Origin: Burhinus oedicnemus | Lineage: Eukaryota > Chordata > Aves > Charadriiformes > Burhinidae | NCBI GenBank assembly: GCA_008921705.1 | Contig: VFFE01007488.1 | Coordinates: forward strand, 1 to 64,000 | Length of the DNA stretch: 64,000 nucleotides | Reading direction: 5' to 3' | Program-made: the position numbers and the translations under genes | In this document: piece after piece, positions 36,623 to 51,328 of the stretch | Numbering within the stretch: the first letter of the stretch is position 1 | Layout: the number at the start of each line of letters is the position of its first letter | Notes under the pieces: generated by a model | What the model was told of the DNA's origin: nothing | What the model saw: only the letters and a program-made list of their open reading frames with translations | Databases searched by the model: none

Positions 36623-37889
36623 ATACACTGTTTTTTACCCCAATGAGATGGCTCAAGCTGAAAGTTCAGCTATGTTCAAAGCTTCCATGAGCTGCTGAGT
36701 ATTTGGATACAGAGGTTAGCTGTGGTCACCTGTAGGGGCTTCCCACCACCACACGTCTTCACAGATCTTGGTTTCAATTGCAACTACAAGCAGAAGTTCC
36801 AGAATAGCACAAGAAAGGATGTTCCCCAAATTGTTTCAAAAATCAGGAAGTAGAAAAAAGCTGGTAAGACCTCCAGAGCTAATGCTCATTCACAAGGTAT
36901 GCCATTCTTGTTGAGTGCTTCTGCCACCCAGATTTTTGGGCTTCCTCATCCTTGAGCATGTTTTAAATATAATGTAAGGGGACTATGCTTGGCTGTTCAG
37001 AGAACCACAAACCCTCAGGATCAGCCCACACTGCAGAAGTGTTCAGGCTGTTTGAACGTGTGGCTTGGGGATTTGCTCTGTAGACACCTCAACGCAGTCA
37101 GCATGGAGAAAGATCAGGGTAGCCCCCTTACATGGGTGTTGTATGGCTCAGAATTATTATGGATGTGAATTATAAATGCAGTCTGCAAATCCTCCCTGGA
37201 TGTGTGTTTTGTTGTTGTTTTTTTTCCAAGTAAAAATGACAGAATTGTGTAGGCACAAATGCTGCCTATTTGCGTATATGGATGTCTGTATATGTAACTA
37301 TGCATTTAGTGGGACGGATCCTGTTGTCTTTTCTTTACACAATCTATTTTTATAAGGAGACAAAGATAATAATGCTCAGATAGCTCTGAGCCTCTGGCCA
37401 GCCTCCCAAAAATTCACATTTTTTTGTTCAATTTGGAATTACTAGATGGAATAAAAATAGCTTGCTTTGTGAAATATGGTCACCCACTCCAAAAGCAAAA
37501 TCCTGCATTATCACCATCAGCTCACAGCAGTGGCCAGGAGGTTGTCTGTTACAGTGGCTGTGTACTCAGTGTTGTCTGATAGCCCTGGAAGACTGTTGCA
37601 AGTCTGGGACCACCATCTGCACTGATTTCAGCTCCTTCCCAGCACAAAGTGCACAGGCTGAGGGCAGGTGGTGTCTGGAGAACCAGTTAGTGCCTTCTCC
37701 TGGCCCTGGGATTTGGGATCTGGCTGCAACGGCTTTCAGGTTAGAAAATATTTGTAAAAGGCACTTCGGCCTGTTAAGTTTCATAGTCTGGAAAGGTAGT
37801 TTGTTTGGCTGATCTCCTCAGCTCTGCCTCCAAGGGTGTCTCTCTCATGAGACCCCATGCTAAGATGCCTCGTACAGCAGAGACAAGAA

Positions 37890-37931
37890 GCTCTGTGAGA
37901 CAAGAGGTCTGTGAGACAAGAGGTCTGTGAG
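37890..37931 (+). repeat. Short tandem repeat, 16-base unit
   Basis: The unit GTCTGTGAGACAAGAG occurs about two and a half times in a row. Confidence 0.85.
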
Positions 37932-40900
37932 CTGACTGGCAGTGGTCCCAGGGACCACCCAGGTTTTTAGGAGACCTGGAGACCACCTTGGACATATCAT
38001 TTTCTTACTTTGAAAAGCCTGTCTTCTCCATCTCTCATCCTGGATGTGGGGAGGATGGCAGAGGTGCTGCTGTGCTAACCTTGCAACCAACCAAGACTCT
38101 CATCTGAGAGGAGGCTGAGGTACCTCAGGAACATGGCAGGACAGAGAAAGTGCCCCAGTGACTTGGACTGATAAACACAAACGGTGTTCAGCATATTTGA
38201 AATGTAGCCCACATGACTGTCAGCCATATTTCACAGAAAAGAAGAGTTATTTGCATTTGGGCTGATGGATACAGATGTTCAAAAGTTCTCATGTGTGTTC
38301 TGGTTTTGGAAGGTCTGCAAAAGCTTGAAGTCATCTGTGAAAGACTAAAACCCCCAAATGAAAGATGTATAAAAATAGCTTGAAGTCACCCAAAGGTGGT
38401 GTTGACAAACAGCAGTTTCTCAGTGCTTCGAGAAGAGATTTTGCCTCAGTTTGGGGTGACTGAATGCTAGTTGATGAAGCATGAATTTGACAACTGTAGG
38501 CTCTTCTCTGAGTTACCAGATAATCTGAAAAATCTACCACTAACTTTTTCAAATATACTGTGATTTTTAATCACTGACTAAGTAGTCAGTCAGCTGCTGT
38601 GAGGATGACACACAAACAATGGTCATCTCAGCACTGGGAGAAGACCCAGCAGGGCAACGATGACCAACATGTCTCAGAAAATGGAGAATTCTGGTCATGG
38701 GAATCATGTTCATCAGGTTTCTCAAACAACAAAAGGCATGTAGTTGCTTTCAAAAGAATACAACAAGCTAAGCTAAGTCACTTGACTGGCAACAAAATGA
38801 AGAGCTCATTTAAAAGAAACCAGGCATATCTGAGTTGTAGAAAACTTCCATGATTGCACAACAAGCCACTAGGTACTGAGGCAGGACACTGACAAGCTTC
38901 CACGAATCATATGATGCTGTTGGTCACATGAACTGGCTTTGCACAGAAAATCACTCTGATGTGCCTTTTAGACAGTTACTCAGCAGATTAGCTGCTGTGG
39001 CTCTTGCAAAGAGTTATCCATCTTCCCCATTTTGTAGCGTTATGTATTCTTAAACCCTCGTTCTCAAGAGTCCTTAGCAGGGTTAAAGACAGAGGCAGGC
39101 AAAGGCCCTCAGTCTCTGTGAGGTCAGAGTGGGCACACTTTTACCTTTCCGTACTCCAGTGTAGATTGTTGCAAGTCTAAAAATGATTATACCTGGTCAG
39201 ATTAAACAGACCGTTTTTTCCCTGCTTGCTTACTTAGTTCAGCACAAGGAAGCAGGCCCTGCTTCTAGTTTATCAGCCTCCCACATGCAAACAAAAAGTG
39301 TAACACCTCAGAACCTGCCAGTTTCTCTCTGACGAGAAGGAGGGCATGAAGAAATGTCACCAGCAAGTGCTTTCTGAATGCACAGTGGACTGGGATGTCC
39401 TCTCACTGGCTATTATGCAGCCTTTGGAGGAGCCCCTTGCTGCCATGTGCAATCACAGCTGCAGATCTGCCTCTGCTCTCATTCCTTCTTTGCTTTTCTG
39501 CCTTCTGCTTAGTCAGACTGAAGGCATAAACCCAACTGCTGTCTGGGCCTGGGAGCATTTTGCACTCATCGTGCCCTGGGCAAAGCAGGCGAGAACCCAG
39601 CACAGAGCATCCCTGGTAGCATGATGGGAAGCCTAAAGCAGCTACTACAAAACTGTCGGGAAAAATCAGACATGGGAATCTCAGTCTTCCTTTCCCATAA
39701 GGGAGGCATGAGAGTGGTACAGACCCATGCTGCTGAAGGGAACCTGGGCGAGTAAACAAGATGCACCTCAGGGCATAAAAGAGCAGAGTGAGAGGTACAG
39801 CTGGGGAGAACAGTTTAAGAGCAATGTGCTACTGTTATGTGAGCAGTATAGGTAGAAGGAAAATGGCGGTGTTATCTCCCAAGAGCTGCACAAGGAGAAT
39901 GTGGTTCTTTATCAGGAACTGAAAGAAGCACTTTTCTATAGACAAGATCAAGAAGTTGTTTTTATTCCATCTCAGTTTATTTCTTCATCTGGAAAATAGG
40001 CTGCCTCCGGTTTTCCTCTTAGACGGAAGGAAGCATGCTACCATTCATGTTGTGTATGCTACTCTGTACGTACTATGTGTTTACCACATGTGTACACTGT
40101 TGTGGGCAATACTGAACATCTGAGCCAGTGGTTTAAACCCCTTTATAGTCAATGGAGAGAAAGAGGCTGTTGCAGCTGCAGAAACCCTCCGAGCTGTCTT
40201 AGTTTCCTACTGTAGGACAGGATTCCTCCCCATATAGACATGCCTTGCTCTCTTTCTGGACTGTAGAGAGAGTCTAGATGACTAACTTGGATGTAGATGT
40301 GTCAGTTTAGACAGAGAAAATAGCCAATGGGTGCTATGCTCGCTACCTTTTGCACTGATGGGCACGTCTCATCGGTTCCTTGTGACTCCCCCTTGGGCTG
40401 CCTGTGTCCACTCACAGTCTCAGCCTTTGACTGCATCCTCTTTGGGTGAAAGCTGTTATTTTGTGCTGTGTTTGAGCAGCACCTTGAGCAATAAGGGTTC
40501 AGTCTGTGCTCCTTCAGCAAACCCTTAGTGTTATCACACATGAAACTGATTATAGCCATCATCCCCAAAAATGAAAGTGTGTTTGTCTCATGCTTTTGTG
40601 ATGCCAGTGTTGGGATATCAATGCTAGTGTAAATGGCAGGATGGAGGGAAAAAATAGACATATGTCATAGGTCAGAAACCATGGCAGTACCAGTCAGCAC
40701 GTCTTCACAGCAGTGACTGTTGCTGATTTCTGCCATCTGAGGCTCTGGGCCTCCATTCCCGAGGCTCTGCCTTGGTGAAATGACTCTCCCAGAGATGGTT
40801 CCATGGTTGCCCTAAGAAAGCAACCTAGAAGCGAGTCCCTGCTGCTCCCCTCTGCAGCTGTGGCACAACTTTCTGCCTGAAGTACAGGCTGGGTCTCGGT

Positions 40901-43900
40901 GAGCTGTGGGTTGTGTGCAGCGAGAAGGCAGTGTCCAGGTATGAAGAAGAGCAGGAGGTATTCATCTTCAGATGCAGTAGTTCTTTTACTCGTCTGGCCC
41001 ACCAGCTTTCTTGTTGCCACTTTCTGATGAATTTTGGTGACATTTCACACAGCTGTGCCATCCCATCTGGGCTATCTCAGGCTTGTGTCACAATGTGGGA
41101 AGTGAAAGTAAAGGCACCACTTTCTATTTAGACTGTGACCACATTACTTTGAATTGCTCCTTTCCCCTTTGTAAACAGGCCATGCAGTAAGCGTGCAGCA
41201 CCACAACAGCGAGGCCAGGTTTGCACAGGAGGGAGTGTGCTGAGAGGTGAGCATGTGTAGGCAGCTGGAACGAGAAGGGCAGATGTGCAGGGGTGCATCT
41301 TTTGTGTACTCCTACCACGGGGAAAGTGGCCACTCTTGGTCACAGGAGACCACAGATTTACTTTCACCTAAGAGTTGTCTTAACACCAGTTAAACACCAG
41401 TAAGCATCATTCCTCTTAGCAATTCTGAATTGCAGGCTGTGACAGCTCTGGAAGAAGTGGATGGCCTGTATAAAATCTAGAGAACCACTGAGTTCTCTTT
41501 ATTTCACGACAGGTCTCACCAGTAATTGGCAGCTATACAAGACATAGTGATCCAGGATTGAAAGGGACTACCGTAAAGACATCTTCTGGCTTCATGCACC
41601 TTTCTGTTAGACAAGCCTTTAGTAATTTTATGTTTCTCTGCTCTTAATCTGCCAAAGGAGGATGGGAACACTGCCTTTCTTCCACCTCATCTCCTTTGTC
41701 CATTGTAACCTGTGTGATCCTGGGGGCAATGGCAGCCTCTTGTTAGAAATACCTAAGGGCAACGGAGAGCTCCTTTTTGGGCAGGTCCTTTTGGTACCAC
41801 TGGGATATGGCCCAGGACACGGCCTCCAATCTCCCTTCCTGTATGATCAGGGAGATGATCCCCCACTGTCTCTGCTCCACTTTTGCTTCAGAATAAGCAA
41901 GGGAGATGAGGCATCTTGCTCCTCTGAAGCACCATGAGATCAGGGGTAAGAGGCATCTCAGGCCTTCACCTACCCTTTAGTTAGCAGCAAGCTGAGGATA
42001 CTCTCTGAAACTATCTGTGGCTGTCAGAACAGGGCCCAGATGACAAATTAGCTGTGGTTTAATGGCAAAACTGTTTTCACTGATAGAAAGTCCCCACAGT
42101 ACAGGATAGGGCCAGGTGCTGCTATGTCAGATCCTGTTACCAACCTTGCACAGACTCTGCCAGAGCTGAGAGAGGAGCGCACTGATTTGGGAAAGCCCTG
42201 GTCAGCTCCCTTGGACATTGCCATGACCACTCTGAGGAACAATCCTGACACTGCAGGCATTATATTGGTATGGAGAGACTCCAGAAGAACAGCAGAAGTA
42301 AGAATGGGAAAATGGAAGGGAAAAGGCCAGTCACATGGATATCCCATATAGGAGCAGAGCTCCTTCATCCTGGGGTGGGACTCCAGGAGAAACCTACGGT
42401 CTGTGCTCAGAGCTGAAAGGGAGGTGGGATTTAGGCTTGCTAGCCCTTGGTGAGTGACATCCAAACCCAAACCTCCCTGGCCTCCTCAGCACCTCTTCCA
42501 TGAGGAATTCCTGATCTTTTCAGATATGGGATGATGAGCTGGGTGAGAAACACTTTACCTATCCCACGAAAAGTTTCTGAGTCTTAGAAATTTTCAGAAG
42601 AAAATTTTGTTCAGATTGCACAAAACTCCAGTTTCCTGAGGTATTTCCCAGGAAACTGGAAGGGAAGATTAAAGAGCTGCACCAAAATAAACAGCAGAGG
42701 GAAAATCAGGCTAGACAGACACTTAATGTTAGTCACAGACTGACAATAATTGGATAAATATTGGGCCACTTTCCTGTCTTTTGCTGCAAACTAGTAAAAC
42801 GAAAGTTAAATTCAGTGGGTGGGTTTTAATTGCAACATCATTCTCTGTGATGTCGGTTTACGGATATGTTGAGCCTCTAAGAAAAACATCTCCATAAACT
42901 GCAGAAGTAACTGCCCTTCTGCCCCTCTTGCGAAACATATTCCAGGAAATCATGAGAGAAATAATATGTCTGGCGAGCCATTTCCAGGAAAAAACCTTAG
43001 GCTGGATGGGCCAAAGACAAGAGAAACTGAACAGTGTGGAGGAGAAACAGAATGACAGAAAGCTGTGTGGTAGCTGCATATCTGAATGCAGAAATAAAAA
43101 TGTGCTAGAAAACATCACACGGGTTGCAATGAGATGTATTAAAAATTTTTGAAATAAGAAAGATAAGAGTATTACTTACATTTATCTTAAGCCCACTCCT
43201 TATGCCTTCATTTCAAATCCAGAACGAAACAAGGATCTTATGAAAATAACATCTATGTAGTCATATGACGAGAGACATTATGAGAGCACACAGAATCAAG
43301 GCAACTAACATAGGTTTGTCCATGCAACCATAAAGTGGACAGTTCCCAATCACTTCCCAGTTTGCCTTGGCAATTGAGATCACTTTTTTTCTTCAATGTA
43401 ATTTCCTAGTCTTTCTTAGAGGGAAACCGGAGACACCTTTATTGCTTTGTTGTGCAGGCACATGCATCCTTTCACTTCATATTTTGTTGTTTGTGAGCCT
43501 GAGTTTGAAAGCTGGATCTCTCAAGCCCCTGGCAAGGAGAATTAGCTATGTTTATAAATCTGAATGGAAGAAAAGTGACAACCCAGCTTAAGCCAAGTCC
43601 AGGGAGATGCCCGTAACTGGACAGCATTCCCACCAAAGTCATAGATTCTCATTCCTGTTCTGTGTCGACAATCAGGAGATAAAAAGGAACAGTGAGAATT
43701 AATAAAGACAACCTACAGATACTGTTCAGGAGACCCTTTTGCTCCCTGTCCTTCTCGTTCAGAGCAAGCGAGATGCATAGCTTTTTCCTACTAACTTCAG
43801 GTGTCTCTACAGAAACCCTGCAGACCCCTTCCAGCCTGTCTTCCCTCTCGACAGTCTCTACTGTGGCTTCGGATCTGTCTCCCAAATGAAGAAGAAATGG

Positions 43901-46900
43901 AAAAACAGACGTAAACAGCTGAGCAGCTGGAGGACAGGTTCTTTCTGCTTGTCACTTCTCCTGTCTACCTTCCATGGGGGTCTCTGACCTCCATGCTACC
44001 ACTGCCCTCAACTATGGGCACCGCAGTAGTTGGGTAACATGGGGGTGATCAGAGCTGCTTGCTCCTCCCTGAGCACTCTCTTCCATCTACCCAACTTCTG
44101 CATATCTTTATATGTAACTTTCACTTGTACCTGCATTTCTTACTCCACCTCACCATCAGACCATGGTCTAAAAAGATAAGAGAGAAAAATAGAAGAATAC
44201 CATAGCTGCATAGGTATTAAAGAATTCTTTCTCTCTGCTAATAATTACTTAGCATGTTTGTCTCCTTGAAGATGTCAGCCCAATGTCCTTGCCACAAGCC
44301 CTCCCTCTATGCACCAGCTGAGGGACTTGAACCCTTTGTCGTTGTAAGGGTTGAGTCAAAAAACAAGTCACGGTGGCTTGCACCAAGTGAGGACTGCTGT
44401 CTCAAAGATAAGGATGCATATTTGCATCCGAGGAGTCAGCCAGCTCCTCACTCAGCTCCTCACTCAGCATCTCTGTCAACTGCTGCCTCCCCATCTCATG
44501 GGCCCAGGAGCAATATGTGCCACAGTACAGGTGGAAGCTGTTCAACTGACTAAACCATCTCCCTCCTCCCTGCTCTGTTGCAGCTGATTTGACAGCTGCC
44601 AGGGGTTCTCAGCATGGTGGCTGCTGTTGTTGCTGGATTGGTACTGATGGGAACTTTGCCTTAAGTCTTCCTGCATTTAGTTGTTATTTAGACGCCAACA
44701 AAGTGTTCCCAAGGCAATCCAAGCTTGGGAAGGTCTTTGACAATGTTTGGTGCTTTCTACCTCCCCAAAAGCCGAGTGGACTTTAAGAAAACAACGCAAA
44801 GGTATTTGTATCACTCTGTAGCTTTCCATATGCCGAAAGCAAAGACACTGAGAAGGTTTGTGGGTCCCTCAGATGAAAGATTTTAAGATCCATATACAGC
44901 AAAAACAGGGATCACAATCAATTCCCCCTTAAAACATCTTTAGCCCCCTTCTACAAAGAGCTACAGTCAGTGGGTACATTGAAGATTTATTACTAGCTGC
45001 TCTTAAGTTGAAGTGTACCCATTCCCTGAGGTGCTGAGAGACGTGTGAGTGTACACGCACTGTCCTGTAGGACAGCTGGTTAGTAGGAGTCAGGTTAGCC
45101 AGCATTAATAGGGGGAGGCCCAGGGACGACTGTGGAGTCTAGTACAAATCAGCTATGACATGCAAGTGCTGTTACCCATAATCAGCTGATACAATAGGAA
45201 GGTTTCTTGGTTTTCTCTACACTTTTGTTATTGTTGCCTATTTTATGGGCAGATCCAGACACTTACTGAATTCCCACAAGACCTTAGCAGGATTTGTATT
45301 TTACACTTCACATTATAACACTACTTACTAAAAAAAATGGTGCCTTCCTCACTTTCCTGTGGTCATGCATATCACTTTTAATGCATCAAGTTGGTGGAGA
45401 CGGAATGGCTTCTGCCCGTGCACAGTTTCTTATCGTGTGAAAGTCCTGTTAAAGGTTTATACAGCATGGCATCATGGTGGAGATGTGCCAAAGGATCTCA
45501 GTGATCCAGTGCCCACTTACAGTAAAGGAAATTACACTAAAAGAAACATGTCGCTGTGGCCCCATAAGTTAGTCCAAGGCAAAGTTCATTCAGAGCAGAG
45601 TTCCACTAGGGACACAATGAAATCTCTTCATTCATAAGATTTTGGCTGGTAGTGGATCTCTGAATCATACTAGTTTTCTTTAGAGATGAGTCATTGACTA
45701 AAACTTGATTCAAGCACCATTTGGAGCAACTCATCTCTGAATCCCAGCTTTGCAGCACTCCTGTGCAATATTTCTGCGACAACTCAAATCAAAACCTAGA
45801 TGCTGATCCCCATCCCTTTTCTCTCTGTGTCCCCAGACCTGGCATTCCAGGCAAGCACCCTGATATTAAATCCATACTCCGTAATTATCAGATGCAGTCT
45901 AGGTCATGGTTTTAGCATCTGTTTTGTGTAGAAATGATTTGGGGAATGCATCATGTAGACTCTCTGTACGTCCTTTCAGTGGTACTGAAAATAAAAGGGA
46001 TCACAATGAAAAGCGTTGCCCAAGCACAGGTTAGTTTTATCTCAGCCATGCTCAGTGCACAATGGTCATGAAGAAGAGCAAACTGAAAGGAGTTACAGCT
46101 CACAGTGCCAGAGTCTGCCTGCCGTCTCCCTGACACTGATCTTACCCAAAATTTGCCAAGGTAGTTATGTTCCCAACTCCTATTTAAAATCAGGGTAGGT
46201 AGGTGATAAAAAAGGCAGTAAGTCTTTAAGTATCTTTGAGGATCTGGTCCTTGACTCCACTTCCTCACCAGAGCCCTCAGTGGTAACTCCCCAGCACAAC
46301 ATTGCCCACAGCTGCCAAAGCCAGCTCCAGCCTCCTCCCACTGCGACGGTGCAGAAGTCACGGCAAAGGAGAAAAAAATCCCATGTGTGGGCAAATGCTG
46401 TTTCCATCCCTTCTTCTCTTCCAAGGAACAGAGACTAGGCTGGTACCTTGACTATATAAAGTAGAGCCCTCATACATGTGTATCATTGTGAAAGAGTCTG
46501 TGGTTTCTAACAGAAATGCCCCATTTTGAGGACAGAAATTTCTACTAAAAGTGATAGAATATTTCATGACAGCAGGCTTTTATAGGTGTTCTCACATAAA
46601 GGCACAATCCAACACCAAAAGCCTGGGATTTTTTCCCCTTCTTGTTCTCACTTATCCCTGTTTAATTTTGAATGCCACCTAAATCAGAATGGTGGCATTT
46701 TATACCTGGGGTGCATGGAGAGCCAGGCTGCAGGAATCGTGCCCTTTTCAGTTATACCTACACGGATACAGAAACAGCCACACAAACCACTGTGAGGGAA
46801 GGTATTTTTGGCGGGAAAATTCATTCTGCAAAACTAGTGGTATCTTACGCATCAAGAAAAAGGGAACCAACAAAAACTACATTTTTAGGAACTAAAACTA

Positions 46901-49900
46901 GGATCTGCTAAGCAATAATAAAGAAGAAAAAAAGAGAAGGAAGAGAAAAAGACAACCACAGTGTCTGACTGTAATTTCCTTTTAGAGGATTACCTCTGTG
47001 TAAAAAATTAAGCAACTACTATCAAGTTGATGAAAGTTTTGTTTTTTCAATCAGTACAACATAATTCAGCAAGTAAAAACTAAACTGGAAAATACAGGTG
47101 TCTTTTTTCCTTACTTTCATTAAAATCACTTTATCTACCTAGAATACTAGCCAAACCGCAGCCAAAATTCTCTAAGGTAAGTTAAGCAAAAATTGCTGCT
47201 TGGCCAAAGAGAGGATATTGTTCCCATTTGTTATTGTATTCTTCCCGCACTGTTAAAAATCAGTCATCTTTGGGGTACAAAATGGGCCTTTGTCTCTTGA
47301 CCAGGTACCCCAGTGTACTGAAAATGGAAGAGGGCAATTTCAAGCTCTGAAGTGATACATAAGCCCCAATGCCATTGACTTTCATTTGCTTATGATGAAA
47401 GTAGAGGAAAGAGACAAACCTATTTATTACAAGGATAAAGCAGTGATTTCTATCTTGGTACCAAAGGTATTACATTCACATTCCACCTCAGTGTGTTCAA
47501 CTAAGCACTTGTCTATGCTCTTTGCTGAAAAATGATGAACTGAATCAAGTGCTTAGATGCACTCTGAACATCTCAGTGTTCACACATAGACAGTGTCACA
47601 CTGGTGGAAAGGGATGTTCTCTGACTTGTCATTAGGATATAGAGCAAGAAATCTACCTCCATACAAACATCCCTCCAGTCACCATCCCAGTGTTTTTTTA
47701 GAAGATTAAATATGAAGTTTGCAAAACTTGGCAGCTACCTCTTACCTTCAGCACTTCTTGTATGTTGAGTATACAAGAAGTTCTTGCATATTTTGACAGC
47801 TCTCCAGACATGTATTTGATGGCAGAGGCACACCTTTGCACAGGCCTTGATGACAGATAGAATGGGCTGTCCATCTAACCACCTTCCACCCTCTGTCTCC
47901 TCATCTTTGTAGCTCAAAACCTGAATGCAGTCACCGAAGCTTTACCTGAAAATCTGAATATGCTGTTCTGGGAACAGTGGAACCAACTGCGTGACATTTC
48001 CTGCAGGCTTGTGTCCTTTGCGCCTTGATCCACTTCTCTGCAAAGACCTTGATCTCCGCCATGATTATATGCCATTTCCATGAGGCACACCACAGCTAGC
48101 CCAGAGCTACAGGCACAGTGACTGAGTGGCCATGATGCATATGCTGATTAGCCACCCAAGACTGTTTAATGACTTTTTCTCAGGGAAATAAATCCCCACT
48201 ACCCACTAACTTCCAAAATGCTTGTGGGAAATTCACTGGCTCAGGGAAGAGTTGCTCACTTGCCTGTTGTGACTGAAATTAATGGAGAGACTAAAAGCTA
48301 CTGGGGGTGCCAGAGGAGTAAAAAACACCTGGAAAAAAAGTGCAGTCACATAGGCCTTGCCTGTGAGACTAGGAGCCCAAGATTAAAAGCATACAAAGGA
48401 CTAAATCCAGTTAAATCTGGTAAAAGTTCTGCATGGCTAAAGGTAAAGAATTTGGCATAGGAAAGTAAAAATTAGAGGACAAAGAATATTGCGTGTGAGA
48501 GGTTAGACACAAATGTCTTAGAGGGCATATCTGTGGGCTGGGGGTTTCTGAGGAGCTGCCACTGAGGCCCCTCAACCCCACGCAGAATTAGACCCTTTTT
48601 GCTAAGGGGTCTTGCAACTTTCTCACTAAGGAGGCTAAGAGCCTCCTTAGGAGCTTGAGGGTACACAGCGATTGCAATGACTGCAGTGCCATGCCGCCCT
48701 TCCCAAGCTCACTTGGAAGGATGCAGCTCCTCAAAGAGCATGTTGACATGGTGTGACACCATATCCCACTGTCTCCCTGATGTTTAAAGCATAGGCTCTG
48801 CTGCGACCGTGATGGAGTCCCCATGTCAGATCCCTTCCCAGAGGTCAGGCAAAGGGAGGGGAGTTCATGCTCAGAAACTTTTGTATTACAGAATCTAGAT
48901 AAAATGGTGAGTTTAGTTACCATATTGAATGGTTATTTCATTGTGACATTGTCATATTTCCTCCTGACATAAGCTGCATGCTTAAAATAAGTGAGTATTT
49001 GATCTGGCCAGAAGGTGACTGTCGCATTTCGATGTGGTAAGTAGAACTGCAAAGACCTCGAGGGACTCAGGTAATGCCCAGCAAAAAACATATTGTCCTC
49101 ACAGACGATGCATTTAAAATGCCTTCATTTGTCAAAGATTTGCCACTAAGGCTAAAATTAAGGTCTTCTCTTTGCTATATGGCACATAGGAGACAGAAGA
49201 GGCAACAGCTGCCAAACTCTTTACAGGGTTCTCCCATATGTACCACTTTTCACCAACAGATATCAAAGCACCTTATGCAGTGCAGTGACCTTTTATTTTC
49301 AGCATGTTGTTCATGAGAAACTGAGGCAGAAAGATGGCAAGCTGCCTTTCAGATGTTGCGTGGAAAATCAAAGGGCAAAACAAAGCATCTCCTGGAGTTC
49401 ACCCACAAAACCCCGACACCAAGATGCAATTACAGTTTTTGGTTAGTCTGAAAATTCCCTAATAGGGGGATTACTGAGCGATGCAGGTTTGATGAGTAAG
49501 CCTGTTCAGTTGTTAAAGTAACGACTTTTTCCATGCTTGTGACATTCGTTAGGATTTCTCCTTTAAGGTCAGTACAGAAACATTATCTGCATTGTTTATT
49601 CATGTCAGTCTCACAGTTATGACAGGTTTATGTTGCAGTACACTTTCATCCAAAGAAAACTGCGGGAATGCTTGGTTCTGGAAGCAAATAGAAATGTTGC
49701 AGGGAGGAGGGACAACCACTGGGACATAACACAGGCCTCTCAAACTCTTCTTCTAGCACATCTGGCTCTCCTAAAATAGCACAGACAGGAGTCAATTACA
49801 GTAATATGTTGTATTTCAGTGCCTGAGTTTAGCAAACATTTTCCCTGAGTATAGCATTCGAGGTGACTAACTTAAAGCTATAATAATTCCAGGGGGTTAT

Positions 49901-50977
49901 GTTTGAAAGATGCACTCTGGGGATCTGTGTATAATGCAGTAAGAACAGGCACTTTGCCTTGTTACCTACCAAATGGAAGTAGAACCCCATTGCATATGTA
50001 GCAGCATCTTAGGTTTGGCGTAACTTAGAGGATAATGAGTGTTCATTTTTCCTCACTGAATACTAAGTTCAATTAAGTTACACAAGGACAGGATCAGGTC
50101 ACGGTGTTGCACAAGCAATACTAAGACTCTCTGTAGCAATATGGTCTCTGGTTTACACAAATGTTACAGCAGTTGCTGGACTGTACATCTTTTGGCTTAG
50201 CATTTCTATGTCTTACGGTGCCTGAAGGTAAGAGGATTCAATCTCTCTTTGAAAAGACCCTTCTTGAGGTACTTCTGGGGTACCTATCTTATCTCAACAA
50301 GTACCCATGTAACTGATTAACGTATCTGGTAAAACTCAGAGCATTTCTTCTCAACTTGTCCTTAGACTGAAGACAAGCGTTTCTTTTCAGACCTGAGGAA
50401 GGGTTTTGCACCTATATCAGTTGGCCTGACTAAACATATATCCTTCCCTCACAAACTTTCTTGCTAATACTAAATAAGGCAGTTCATGACTGTAAGACCA
50501 CACACAGCGACTGTTTTCAGAGAGAAAAATCCCAAACAAACATACTCATCTGATAAATGGGAGAAAAGGTAAAGCTCAAACAAAGCACAAACAAACCTTT
50601 AAAAGGAAGTGGAAAGGGAGAACAAAAATCTTCTGTTCAAGCCTCAGCCATCACTGAATGGGGAAATGCACATGGTGGCATGCAGGTACCTTCTCTACAT
50701 ACTCCTTACTATCGTCTCTGTGCAGTGACTGCAGATCTGAAAGCAAAGGCAGGGTTCAGAGCAGGCACACGTGAGTGGAATAAGCAAATGCAGCCATAAC
50801 AGCACCTGGTCTGCATGGCAGCAGCAGTAATTAATGGCCAACTTTGCAGGAATGCAGGCCTGAACACAACAGCCTGCATTTTTTGCTTCCCCCTACCCCA
50901 CTCTTGCTAGCAGGCGATCCCTGGTCCTGCTTGCTCTGGAGAGTGGGAATTTCTCTCTTGTTCCTGGCCTGGCAGAG

Positions 50978-51328
50978 TTACAGCACTTTTGCAAACGTGG
51001 AGGTGAGGACCTGGCTGCCCTGGTCCCAGTTGTGCCGGTCAGTGCTGGTGCCCGAGGCCGGCTTGCCCTGCCCCATGGTGGCTGCGGCACGGTGCACCTT
51101 CACCCTCTGCGTGTCCCCTCCACAGCAGTAGCAACCGTCCCGTTTGCCCAGAGACCTCGTGGTGCCCTGTGGCAGGAGGCAGAACGTGTGCCATAAGAAG
51201 CTTTTGCTTTCTGAAATCCTCATAAGGTAGTCGCGCTTTAAAATGGGATAGCAATACAAAAGAAGAGTGTTTATATAAAACACTAACACAGCAGCTGTTG
51301 CTAGTAGCAACAATATGGCAATCACCAG
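50978..51328 (-). CDS. Possible terminal exon of a single-pass membrane protein (unrecognised)
   Basis: On the minus strand, an AG at 51330-51329 is followed by 116 codons open to a TAA at 50978. The first 26 or so residues form a convincing membrane helix (LVIAILLLLATAAVLVFYIN and on), followed by a basic anchor (PILKRDY) and a soluble part with a Cys-rich spot (GCYCCGGD). The second half is GC-rich in AT-rich surroundings, as real exons often are. There is no in-frame ATG before the helix, so it needs an upstream exon, which I could not find. The acceptor has only a modest pyrimidine tract. No family is recognised; chance is possible. Confidence 0.33.
   Translation of the reverse strand: MVIAILLLLATAAVLVFYINTLLLYCYPILKRDYLMRISESKSFLWHTFCLLPQGTTRSLGKRDGCYCCGGDTQRVKVHRAAATMGQGKPASGTSTDRHNWDQGSQVLTSTFAKVL

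Larger units (their letters stand above)
29906..50977. other. 21 kb of gene-poor sequence
   Basis: Mostly AT-rich DNA with short, unsupported frames. Recognisable items are two old CR1-like tails (32,641 and 36,562), a TTTG repeat (35,639), a 16-base tandem repeat (37,890-37,931) and a 13-base duplication near 44,438. The stretch 34,138-34,420 holds a 93-codon minus-strand frame without recognised relatives. Confidence 0.5.

Noticed and set aside
47140..47180. Strong GTAAGT donor after TCTCTAAG
   Set aside because: Two of three frames in front of it are closed and the third has no partner exon; donor-like words occur by chance in 64 kb.
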